A stretch of DNA of 64,000 nt. It comes from a virus. Position 1 is the first letter of the stretch, and each line of letters opens with the position of its first letter. This document shows positions 8,741 to 19,300 of the stretch, one piece after another. The notes below the pieces were generated by a model. That model saw only the letters and a program-made list of their open reading frames with translations. It did no database searches and was not told the origin of the DNA. The stretch covers positions 1-64,000 of IMG/VR virus record IMGVR_UViG_3300025102_000019; one strand, 5' to 3'. Made by a program: the position numbers and the translations under genes.

Positions 8741-11527
8741 TTATGCTGCCATTCCTATCCATGCTATCTCTGTTGTGAAGTTCTTGTTCGCTCCGCCTAT
8801 CTGGTTGTAGTTCAGAGTCAGCCTCACGTTGTCCCCGTTTATGTCTATGGTGTGTGTGCCGACGACATCAGCACCGTGATTCACAGTGGCATATGCAGTC
8901 CTGTACACTGCACCACCATTCTGACCGTTGTGCGTGAATGCCACCTCTGTGAACTCGAAGGCAGTGTCATCGTCTGTCGTCTTCGTGGATATGAATAGTT
9001 TGCAGCCTCTGAACTGGGTTCTCGTGAAGAGCGTGTGTACTGCATTGGATGTAGTTGAGCCTGTGAGTGTGACGCTCTCAACACCCACCTTGTCTATCTG
9101 TAGTTGGGTGAGTGGTGTCGCTTGATTGATGCCCACCTTATCCTCACTTACATCCACAAACAATGTGTTGGTGTCTATCGTCAAATCACCTGTACCTACT
9201 ATCGTGGTAGCGGATACAGTTCCACCTGACATGTTGCCAGTGAGGTTGGCGCTTATCGTGGCTATTGTACCAGATATTGTGTTTGTATTGTCAGTTGCGT
9301 CAGTAAAGAAGGCGAAATTGCCAGCATCCTCGTCGTACCCGAAGAAGCCGAGTCTGGCTTGTGAATCATAGTACCTGAACAAGATTCCCTTGTCGAGGTT
9401 GTCATTGCTAGTGGGAGCAGTGTCACCACCCAGTGTGAGTATAACGTCGTCTGTAGTCAGCGTGGTGCTGTTGACTGTAGTGGTAGTGCCGTTCACCGTG
9501 AGGTTACCTGTGACAACCACCTCACCGGCAAGCGTGGTCTTCTGTGCTGAATCTATAGTGAGGGCCGTGGTCAGCGATGTGCCGTTGTGGGTGCTCAGGA
9601 TGAGTTTGCCCTTGGTGTCGTCGTTAGTGCCATGATGACTGCCCTGTATTTTGGCTAAATGTGCGTCTGCATGGTCAGCGAAGAAGATGTTACTTTCAGC
9701 AACACCATCGGTGTGCTCATCAACGGTATTCTGGAGTGTGATTGCAGGACCGTTTCCAGATATATGCAAGGGAGACTGAGGTGATATTTCATTAATACCA
9801 AGAGAAGCAGCGCCGCCCAGTATGAGGTCATCCTGACTCTCATCCCATAGCATGTAAGAGCCAGCAGTAGCACCGAAGAACTTGACATCGTAGCCAGTGT
9901 CATCCACACCTACATTCACAGGACCGTCTATGTCCAAGTTCGATGTCACGAAGAAGGTGTCAGTGGATGCATCCCAGTGTATGAACTTGGAAGCGGTATC
10001 CCCGAATGCCTTGAAGTCTATTCCGTAGTCATTCGCCCCTAGTACCAGTGAGCCGTTGGTAGCGTCGTCATGTGTCCACTTAGCGCCGACGTTATTGGCT
10101 GTGGCTGAGTGCAGCAGTAGGTCAGCACCGTTGCCAGAAACACCAACGTTGAGAGTATTACTAGCGAAAGTGAGGAGAGACTGTGCATCTAATTCTGTTG
10201 TAGTACTACCAACCGTCACCAACTCGTTCACACTTGCGTCGTTCAAGGCACTGACAGCACCAGTGCCGCTGGTTGATGCGTTGATGAGAACGGACCACTT
10301 GGGGTTGCTGCTGCTGTTGTTACGAATGATGATGGCACTTTGCCCACCAGTGATTTGGTAATTCAAAGCACTGCCACCAATTGTGTCGAAGTTGACTGGG
10401 TGACCGCTTGATGCGTTGGTGTTCCTGATGTACACTATCGAACCGGGTGCGAACTCATTGCTGGTGTTGTCTGGGTTGAGTGTGCACCCAGAGGCGCTTG
10501 GTGCGATGATGAAGATGTTAGGACCGTCGTGCGTGAAGTGATTGACACCAGAGGGCGTGCCTGTGTATATCCTGTCAGGAGCGAGCCTCAGTGTCTTTGC
10601 TGTGCCGTCTGACTCATGTGATGCGAAGAAGAGCACGTCATCTCCTACGTCTCCCAGTCTAGTTCCACCACCGGTCACCTTGTCTGTGGAGTGTGACATC
10701 CATATCGCACCGAATGGTGAGTTGGAGAAGTCACCACCCTCTGTGTGTAGTGCATCTAGGTCAGTGTGGCTGTTGATTGAGTTGGCAGAGTCCTTGTTCT
10801 TCGGTATGCCCTTAGTAAGAGGAGTAATGAACATCGGTGATGGTTTGAGAAAGACCCGCTTGTCGTTTATCTCTGTGATTCTTATGGCTAAGGTATTAGC
10901 AGCAGCGACCGTACCTGTCTCGAATATGGCTCTCACAGTTGCTAGGACTACAGTATCCTTGACCGATGTGTTAGTACCGTCATCTATGAGATAGGTGTTG
11001 GGTGATGAGGGGTACACACCAGTCCCAGTATCGACTAGACTGCTCTGTTGAAATCTGATGTGCTTGGTGCTACTAGAGTCATTGGCGTTCACGAATATGG
11101 TGAACAAGCACTCCTTGCCATTGGTCAGGGTATTGGTAGTTCCTGTTTTGTTGGTACTACCAGAAGTCAAGTCTATCGTGATGTCATCTGGAGTTCCATC
11201 AGTGTCGTAACCATCAGCGAACTCGTACATAGCCCCATCTAGTATCACATATCCACCTTGTATCTTGATTTGATGTGCGTTGGTGTCGTGCTTCGTCACT
11301 GCTCCGGGCAGGAAGTCCGGGTTGTTTCTGTTAGTGCCGCTGACTGCACCTCCCTCAAGCATGAGTATCCCATTGCCGTGTACGCCCTCCAATATGTTGG
11401 TGAATGATGCTGATAGTATCTGGTCGCCATCTCTCAGACCATCAACTGCTCTTCCTAGACTTGCACTCAATGACGTGTTGTAGTTAGCCGCTGTATGTCC
11501 TGAAAGTGGATTGCCTGTCGTTCCCAT
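8741..11527 (-). CDS. Tail fibre protein, 928 aa
   Basis: This is the first of three consecutive fibres. Its N-terminal 250 residues differ from the other two (MGTTGNPLSGHTAANYN, then GNGILMLEGG and GGYVILDGAMYEFA) and look like a separate baseplate- or tail-attachment domain. The rest is fibre-like, with the TTTTVNSTTLTTDDVILTLG module and a following GILFRYYDSQARLGFFGY segment of a kind I associate with marine phage fibres. The C-terminal ~110 residues share a pattern with the 1128-residue fibre. The start codon overlaps the preceding stop as TAATG, with GAGGTGAGG upstream. Likely a structural tail fibre. Confidence 0.78.
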   Translation of the reverse strand: MGTTGNPLSGHTAANYNTSLSASLGRAVDGLRDGDQILSASFTNILEGVHGNGILMLEGGAVSGTNRNNPDFLPGAVTKHDTNAHQIKIQGGYVILDGAMYEFADGYDTDGTPDDITIDLTSGSTNKTGTTNTLTNGKECLFTIFVNANDSSSTKHIRFQQSSLVDTGTGVYPSSPNTYLIDDGTNTSVKDTVVLATVRAIFETGTVAAANTLAIRITEINDKRVFLKPSPMFITPLTKGIPKNKDSANSINSHTDLDALHTEGGDFSNSPFGAIWMSHSTDKVTGGGTRLGDVGDDVLFFASHESDGTAKTLRLAPDRIYTGTPSGVNHFTHDGPNIFIIAPSASGCTLNPDNTSNEFAPGSIVYIRNTNASSGHPVNFDTIGGSALNYQITGGQSAIIIRNNSSSNPKWSVLINASTSGTGAVSALNDASVNELVTVGSTTTELDAQSLLTFASNTLNVGVSGNGADLLLHSATANNVGAKWTHDDATNGSLVLGANDYGIDFKAFGDTASKFIHWDASTDTFFVTSNLDIDGPVNVGVDDTGYDVKFFGATAGSYMLWDESQDDLILGGAASLGINEISPQSPLHISGNGPAITLQNTVDEHTDGVAESNIFFADHADAHLAKIQGSHHGTNDDTKGKLILSTHNGTSLTTALTIDSAQKTTLAGEVVVTGNLTVNGTTTTVNSTTLTTDDVILTLGGDTAPTSNDNLDKGILFRYYDSQARLGFFGYDEDAGNFAFFTDATDNTNTISGTIATISANLTGNMSGGTVSATTIVGTGDLTIDTNTLFVDVSEDKVGINQATPLTQLQIDKVGVESVTLTGSTTSNAVHTLFTRTQFRGCKLFISTKTTDDDTAFEFTEVAFTHNGQNGGAVYRTAYATVNHGADVVGTHTIDINGDNVRLTLNYNQIGGANKNFTTEIAWIGMAA

Positions 11528-11871
11528 TACCTCACCTCTATCAATAATTGAATCTTCACTTCATTTCCACTCGTCTTGGTCACCGGGCTTATCACATGTC
11601 GTGAGACAGGAACAAAATCGCTCGTGCCCCTCAACTGTATGAATACCTCCTTGAGGGGTTCGGAGAAAGAATGTTCCGTTCCGAGAGTACCCTCGACCAT
11701 CAAAGTGGAGTCATCTATCACAGTCACCGTTGGTGTGATTGTGACAGCCGGTCTTCCAGCAGCACCGTCTGACGCTGTTGCAGGTGTGCCGTCGAATCCT
11801 AGTATCATCTCATTGATGTTAGACGCTATCGTATCTAGCATCAATCTCTTCATGTAATCACTTGCTGGCAT
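11527..11871 (-). CDS. Small tail/baseplate protein, unknown
   Basis: This is a 114-residue protein between the hub-like protein and the first fibre, coupled to both by overlaps. The N-terminus (DYMKRLMLDTIASNINEMILGFDG) looks helical and the remainder is beta-rich. Near the end is FVPVSRHVISPVTKT. No catalytic motif or membrane segment is visible. Position argues for a baseplate or fibre-attachment component. I do not recognise the family. Confidence 0.55.
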   Translation of the reverse strand: MPASDYMKRLMLDTIASNINEMILGFDGTPATASDGAAGRPAVTITPTVTVIDDSTLMVEGTLGTEHSFSEPLKEVFIQLRGTSDFVPVSRHVISPVTKTSGNEVKIQLLIEVR

Positions 11872-13307
11872 TACTCTCCACCTCTTACGCTCACTTCGCT
11901 AAACTTAGACATTCCAATCACCTTAGTAGTCCCTGCTTTCCCTATAGTGGCCCTCCCAGCAGCCTTGCCGATTGCAAACTTGGAATTGAGGCTTTCTACA
12001 ACTCTTACGGTTATTATGGGAATAGTGGATATTTCAAATGATGAGAACAGAGATAGATTTCTCTCGACCTGTTGGCTTATCGTATCCGGGTTGTCACCCG
12101 AAGATGATGATACCATACCCTCACTGATACCTTGTAATACACCTTCTATACCAGTCTGCACTGATATGAAGTTCATGTCTGATAGTCTGGATGACAGGGT
12201 GTGTCTGGACTCTGTGATTAGTTTCTTCTCCCCCTTGTAGGATACGACCTTTCCGGGTCTCAAGTCCCAAGCGTCTGGGTGACCGCTGCTTCTCAATGAG
12301 CCTTGCTCTAGGGAGTTGGCCTTCAATATCTGTCTAGCGACTTTCTTAGCAGCAGCGTTGGTCTTCACTGTTGCATCGAAGATTGGTGTGACTGTCTCCT
12401 GCACATCAGTGTCGAACTTGCCCTGTTGTCTCTCAGCATCATCAACTATGACTGATGCGCTCTCGTTCTTTGCTAAGGGCACACCTTGTATTGATATTCT
12501 GTTCTCGTTGTGCGAGGACGGGTTGGTTTCTTCGTTACCTTGTCTTAGAGTCTCATCAAGGAATCTAGTGGCTGTCGTGAATGTGAATGGTGTGTACATC
12601 AGATTGGCGAATCTGTCGAAGTGAATGATGTTGCCATCATGACGTGAGGTGAACTTCAACGCTGATATGAGAGTCACATTGTAGAAGTCTTCTGCTAGGA
12701 ACTTGCTGGTGTGCTTTCTCCTAGCGCTGTTAGTGTTGGCTGCGTGTCTCAACGAGCCTATCTGCACAGACGTTAGAGTGGATGCTATATCTGTTCCCAG
12801 TTTCATTGCCAAATCGCTGGTTCTTAAACCAACATCAATAGGGTCTCCTAGGTGAACTGTTCCACCTTGGAAGCCTATGTCTTTGAGGCTTCTTCCCTTC
12901 ATGTTCTTCAAGTTGATTCTGACTCCTTGGTTAGATGATTCTGCTGTAGATAAGGTGAGTCTGTCAGATGTATCTTCACCGTTGTACATCAACGTAGGTA
13001 GGGTCGAGGTGGTTGATATCACACCACTCTCATAGAATGGTGCTGATGTGCTGGTATGTCCGGGCACACTAACATGTGAGAGTTGCACTGATGCTTCACC
13101 CTCAACCAACTCGTACCTCTTCTCGCTGAATACGTTGTATGTAGCGTTGTTCCTGTTCTCTATGGTCACCTTGTGTTTGTAATCTGCTTGTGATTCAACT
13201 AGAGCGTGGTGCACCGCATTGTCTACGAACACTGGTTTCCTGACATGTTTCATCGCCTCGTTCACTGTGTCAGTGAACTTACCTGTGCTCGCTAGTAGTT
13301 TGGTCAT
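11871..13307 (-). CDS. Tail hub / baseplate-like protein, 478 aa
   Basis: It begins four bases inside the end of the giant tail gene (ATGA overlap). The middle (residues about 330-410) has a helix ending LKANSLEQGSLR followed by DLRPGKVVSYKGEKKLITESRHTLS. That is the pattern seen in tail-hub proteins of the gpD/gp27 type, where a 'high-position, P-G-x-x-V' strand precedes a 'Y-x-V-x-x-x-x-H' strand. Location between tail tip and fibres agrees. I infer a hub or central baseplate role at moderate confidence. The N-terminal 250 residues are unfamiliar. Confidence 0.5.
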   Translation of the reverse strand: MTKLLASTGKFTDTVNEAMKHVRKPVFVDNAVHHALVESQADYKHKVTIENRNNATYNVFSEKRYELVEGEASVQLSHVSVPGHTSTSAPFYESGVISTTSTLPTLMYNGEDTSDRLTLSTAESSNQGVRINLKNMKGRSLKDIGFQGGTVHLGDPIDVGLRTSDLAMKLGTDIASTLTSVQIGSLRHAANTNSARRKHTSKFLAEDFYNVTLISALKFTSRHDGNIIHFDRFANLMYTPFTFTTATRFLDETLRQGNEETNPSSHNENRISIQGVPLAKNESASVIVDDAERQQGKFDTDVQETVTPIFDATVKTNAAAKKVARQILKANSLEQGSLRSSGHPDAWDLRPGKVVSYKGEKKLITESRHTLSSRLSDMNFISVQTGIEGVLQGISEGMVSSSSGDNPDTISQQVERNLSLFSSFEISTIPIITVRVVESLNSKFAIGKAAGRATIGKAGTTKVIGMSKFSEVSVRGGE

Positions 13308-16300
13308 GCTGCATCACCACTGTGGTCACTCACGTTGAAAGACACATCACCTTTGTGCCCCTTAGGGTGTAGAGACTGGCTGAATCTAGGTTTGACGCTG
13401 TAGTCCAGTCTTCTCACTATCTGGTTGGATTCATCTATCTGCCTTCTTCTAGATGCATCTGCTCTGTAGTGCTGTAGGGTGTTCTCGCTCATTATCATCC
13501 TAGTCACTGGGCTTGTGATTGTGGTCTTGTCGAAACCTGTAGCCTCTGTTCCCAGTATCTTAGGACCTTTGGATGTGGGTGTGCTGGCGCTGCTGTTGCT
13601 GATGTACACCACAGGTACGTATGGTCCGTTGGCATCTGGTGCTGCGCTTCTTGGGAAGTTGCCTGTCGCCACTCTAGGTGTGGGTGTCTCATATGTGAAC
13701 AGACCGTACTTACCACCAGCGGATGCCCTGAAGAAGTTGGATGAGGGTTGTGGTGTGTTGCCTGCCACGGATGGTACTGGTCTGAACATCTCCACATGCT
13801 GCTTGTCTAACACACGGACGGGTCGTAGCAACCACTTCACGCTCTGGTCCTTCTGGTTGTTCTTCACAGTGTTCCTGCTGAACTCCGTACTCTGATACGG
13901 GTTCGTGGTCTTTGCACCACCAGATAGGCTATCTAACCCCCACCCTGTGTCATCGAAGAAAGAGCCGTAACTCTTGGTCTCCAACACGTAACTACCACCC
14001 AATGGGTTGACGTTGCTGGTATGGCTGAACCTGAGCACGTTGTTTATGTTACTGTTGAACACCGGTGAGGTTAGGTCCAAGTCACCTAGTGATTGGCTGT
14101 TTGCTATTAGAGCACCGTGAAGCACCGTCCTCTGTCCAACCCCTCTGTCAGTGTGCAGGCTGTGTGCTTCGGTGTTGATAGCGATGTGGTCCTTCTCAAG
14201 TCCCTCCATGTTATCAGCGTCAATGCCTATTCTAGGAGTGCTCCTGCTGATTGCATCCTTGTGTGGTGACACACCTACAATCTCCTCTACCCTGTCACTA
14301 ACCACTGCGTCTGGCTTGAGTAATCCGTCTTCTGCTATCTCCAGTCTGGCGCTGATTCCCCTTGGAATCTCATCGGCTTGCAGTACATCGTTACGGGGGC
14401 GTAACAAGCCCGTTACGGCTGGTGGTTCTGCTGTGTTGTGACTCAGTACTACACCAGTGGAGTGCACAGGTTCTGACAACTCTGTGAGAATGTCCTCGTT
14501 GAATTGACTAGGATATCTCACTCCTCTGCCGTTACCCATGTCCCCTACACGCATTGAGTGTGTAGGTGCAAACACATCGACTAATTCTGTGGTGCTGCCA
14601 CTAAGTGACTGAGTACCACCCAGTCTAGGTACATTGCTACTGCTTCTTTCTCCTGAGGAATCAATCACACCAAGCACATCGAATACTGGTCTACCATTGT
14701 TGAATATCCTAGCGTGAGGCGACCTGTTGTTGGTTCTGTCATACTCGTATGCATCTCCGCAGTCCCATGCTGGGCGAATACCGAATCCACGCACTGGAGC
14801 ACGCCTTACGTCCTCTCCACGCTCGTTGCCCCACCAATCTACCAGATAGTACTGGGCGGCCTCTGTGAGGCTGTATACTCCTTTTCCAAATCTTCTGTCT
14901 CCCCACCAGTCACCAATTTGATTGCTGTTCGCTATGAGTGTCCTCAGTGGTGCACCGAACGGTCTAGTCATCCTTCTGCCATCGCTGTACCTCACTTGAT
15001 ACTCAGGCCTGTCTGCTGCGAGCATACCGGCGAAGTTGGTCTGCCTCTCCATGATACCGACGTATGTTGTTGATAGAGGAACGCTAGACTGCGACCCATC
15101 TCCACCTATGTATTCCCATGTTGATGCAGGCATCTGTACCAATGGCCCTGCAACGTAATCAGTAGTGTACTGCGTCTCTGATGAGTTGTCGTCCTCTAGT
15201 TTGCCTCTACCGGGCAGTATACCGTATGTTGGTTTGTTGTACACCTGTCTCAGGGATATTCTCCATCCGTATGAGTAACGGTTGTCAGTGTGCGAACTAC
15301 TCATCGTATCGAACGTGATACCACTGCTGGCCATGTTGTAACTTGAGTTAGCGACATCCTCATCTTTCCAGAAGTAGAAGTCGTTTGCAGCGTATTTACG
15401 GGGTATTGACCATGATACGCTCGCTTCTGTGTATAGGTCCAAACGGCTCACCAGAGGCCCACCACGGCTACCGCACGGCCAGAACTTGCTGTACATCACC
15501 TTCTGGCTATCCAGTGTAGTACCACCTTGTGCCTCGTATCCAGAAAGTGCCTCTATTGCCGCTCCTGTGGCTGAAGCCCCTGTTTTCGTGTCTGGGTTAG
15601 CAGACTTAATCCTCAGTGATAGAGGTCCTAGGCTCATCGCATATACCGAATCATGGTAGTGTATGCTCTCGAAATGCTCAGGTAGGCTGTTGTATGGCTT
15701 CTTGTCCACTGCTCTATCACTGGTTGGGTTGTTGAAAGTACGTGAACTATCTGAGTAGAATGTATATGGTCTTCCCAAATTACTATTCCACATACATAGA
15801 TATGCATCAGGTATATGTAAATTAGTTGTATCTCTAGTACCTTTTTCTAATTGTGAAAGTACTTTTGTAAATATACTACTATTAGTATCTGTAAATACAT
15901 TCTTGGAACTGTATATGTCATACGGTTGTGATAATCTAATTGTAACATCGAGTCCTGCTGCTAAATCAGTAGTTATACTGTCCCAAAATGGCCCAGAAAC
16001 AACGTTTGACTGTAGTTTATCTGGTTTGTTTATTGCATTTAATTGCAATCCTGAGCGTCTTGTGTATGCTAGTGTCTGTCTAATACCATTAGAATCTGTA
16101 TATTCCAGTACTTCTGAGTATTGTGGAGTCTCTGGGAATCTACTTGCATCATCTACAGTAATTGTTCTGAGACCATTTGCTGCACTTTCAATACTTTTTA
16201 CTATACATTTTGGATTTAGAGATGTATTTTGTAATATATGTGAATATATATTTGGATATATTGAAGGATATCCTGCAATTGTTAATTGTACTCCTATACT

Positions 16301-19300
16301 TCCGAAGGTACTTCTCTTTATCTGATAGTAATTATCTGGGCGATGAAGTGCTATGTGTTTGAAATTGTTAGAGGAACTGTCGTCTGGAGCGACCTTGTGG
16401 ATGAACGACCACCAAGGTGTGCTGACTGTGTATCCGGGCGTGGCATTCCTGAACTGACCCGGTGTGTACGGTAGTGCTCTACGTGTGAAAACGGGTGATT
16501 CCGTGCCTTCTACCCCGAATTGATTGTACAATAGTAAGGGTGGTAAGTTGGTGAATTGGCTGCCGTGGTCCGGGTTTATGTCAAGCATTGCCTCGTTGAT
16601 GAACACTTCACAACCTCTGACATCAGCCTGCGTAGCCTGTGCTAGAATCAGGGAAACAGTGCCTAGAGTGTTGTTGGCAGGTCTTTTGCCTATCACCGTA
16701 TGTACCTGCTGACTGGTCAGCGATTGTGTGGAAGCACCTACATCTGCGTGGAAACCGATTAATTGCGTGGAGAAAGTGTTGGGTTGTATCACAATCTGAT
16801 ATGCACCCACTTCAGCAGGGTCTGGGAAGTTCTTGCCCAAAGTGTAGTAGTATGCGGATTCAAGAACTATGGTGTGTCCACCTTGTTGATTTACCGTACC
16901 TGCGTCACCTGTAGATGCGAGAATGCCGTAACCATCATATTTGATACCCGTCTCGAACATAAGCGTAAACGCACCTCCATGGATATCGCTGGGCAGCGAT
17001 GGAGCAGCGTTTACACCACTGAATGCCAACTCAGGGTCGTGGACGTTGAACTGGTCTACTACTGCGCCTGACGCTAAAGCAGTCAACTCTGCTTTGTTCA
17101 TGGTGGCAGTTACGCTATCAGCCAGTATGTTCTTGTCAGCAAAGCCTCGCAGTGATGCGTTTTCTGCTCTGTGCATCGTGAATAGACTCTGGTAAACAGG
17201 GTGTGCCCAGTGACCGGGAAGCATAGGCATTGTCGGTGTGACGAAGTGATGACCCATGCGTGGTAGAGGCATTGGTGTCAATACCTGCTTGTTGTAGATG
17301 TTGTATGCTAGGGTATTGGCATTGACCGTACCGTATGTTCCTGAGGAGTATTGCGTCTTAGCCATGTCTGGTGAGTTACCACTTACCTCTGCGTGGTCAC
17401 GTAGCCTTCTAGATGCGAAGAAGCGATTGCTACCGGCTGGAATGTAGTATGATGGTGAGATGTTGATTGTAGTCGAGGCTGGTGGGTTCGCTGCTAGGAA
17501 GGTGGTGAAGTCCACGTCTCCTACCACCCCTTCAAACGTGCTTCCGCTGATGTTTGTGTAAGAGACCACCACTGAGTCAGTGCTAGTAGCAAGGCGTAGG
17601 AAGCGTCTGTTGTCGCCTACCTCCTTAGTTCCGAACCCAGCGTCGTATATCGAGGAGTCTACGGTGGATGACACAGTGAGTATAGTGCCGCTGAAACCAC
17701 TGACTGTGAGGCTTTGACTTACCACACCGCCTGCATGAGTGTACTCTGTGGGGTATCTCTCGGTGCTGCTGTGTCCCATCTTCGTCACATGGAAGTACAG
17801 TGTCCTGTCATGCTGCTCGTAACTGGATTGCAGAGGTGCGCTGTTGGTCGCTTCCTTCCAACCAGCATTGGTGCTGTCCTTGGTCAGCACGTCGATGTGC
17901 TCCCAGTTGTGGTCCTCGTATGTAGGACCTGTGCGTGGACTGGACACTGAGTTATCGAACAGGCTTCCTATGTAGTTCTCATTCAGGTCTGGGTGTATCA
18001 TGCCACCAGAACCCATGGTCTCGTTCTGGTACGCCTGTAACCTGTCGAACCCTGACCTCACCACGATGTTGCCGGGTATGGAGTTGGGGTCAGGCAACTG
18101 TATCTTGAGGTTGGGTGCAACGTCGCTGTTGGCGAGAGCAGGGGACATGCCCTTCGTTTGCCTGTCAGTGACCTTTCTGAAACCACGTATGATTGTACCC
18201 AGAGGACTGCCACCCTCAAGGACGTGCTCCTGCCCTGAATCGTCAGTGACGGTCATCTCACCGAACTGCATCTCCTCGTTGGGTATCTCCAAGACGTTCT
18301 GTATGTTGAGTGGGAACTTGGATGCGAGTTGAGGGTGATTCAACTCCTGTGCCTGTAGCACTGGTAGCATGGCACTGTTGGTGGTCTCGAACGTGAATCT
18401 GACGTTGCCGTATATCTTCTCACCCATGGTGTAGGCGTTGTTGCCACTCACCCTGTTCACGAAAGGCACAGCGCCCAGACCACGTGCATTGACCGCTGGT
18501 AGAGAGAGGTTGCCACCATCCATCCTCTTCCACACTATGTGCTCTATCGAGAAGTTCTTCGCTGCTGACCTCTTGTACAGGTCGTATGCATTCACATCAC
18601 CGACCCAGAAGTCGTCGTGTGATGGTGTACCGCTGTCATCGTATAACTGTGTAAAGTCCTCACCACTACTACCACCAATACCATTACCGTATAGGTCGGC
18701 TGCGACGTTTCTCTCCACACCATCCTCCTCAAGGAAGAAAGAGCCTACTGAGTGGTCTAGGTCGAATATCAGGTCGCCTGTCTTGTGCAGGCTGGGTATG
18801 GCGTTTCTAAGAGTGGAGTTGCTAGCAGTGCCGTGCAGGAAGTACTCCGCATCGAAGGTCGTGTCCAGCACATGGTCCGTCGTGTAATCACTGATAGTCT
18901 TGACAGTAGGTGTGGTGTGTACCATCGCCTCTACGTTAGGACCTGCGTTCGCTGGTGCTATGAATCGGTCTTGACCGTGGAATCGCTCATCCCACCTCGT
19001 AGTACCAGCATAGTGGATGGGGTTGGCTACACTGTTAGCAGCAGCACCCTTGACTTGCAGCCAATCACCTAGGCCTGTGATACCGTCCCTGTCGTACTTA
19101 GCCACGAGAGCACTCTCACACTCGTAACTCACCACTATGAATGCCCTGCCGAACACCCCCTGTGGGTGTGTCATGAAGTCAGGTAGAGTGGTGTCGATGT
19201 ACGTGGGAGGCTTGGTGTGTATCGTGTGGGGGGCAACGAAAACATCGTGCCCGATTTGATAAGCAGCCTGCCTATCAAGATTCACCCTAAATCCAGTGGA

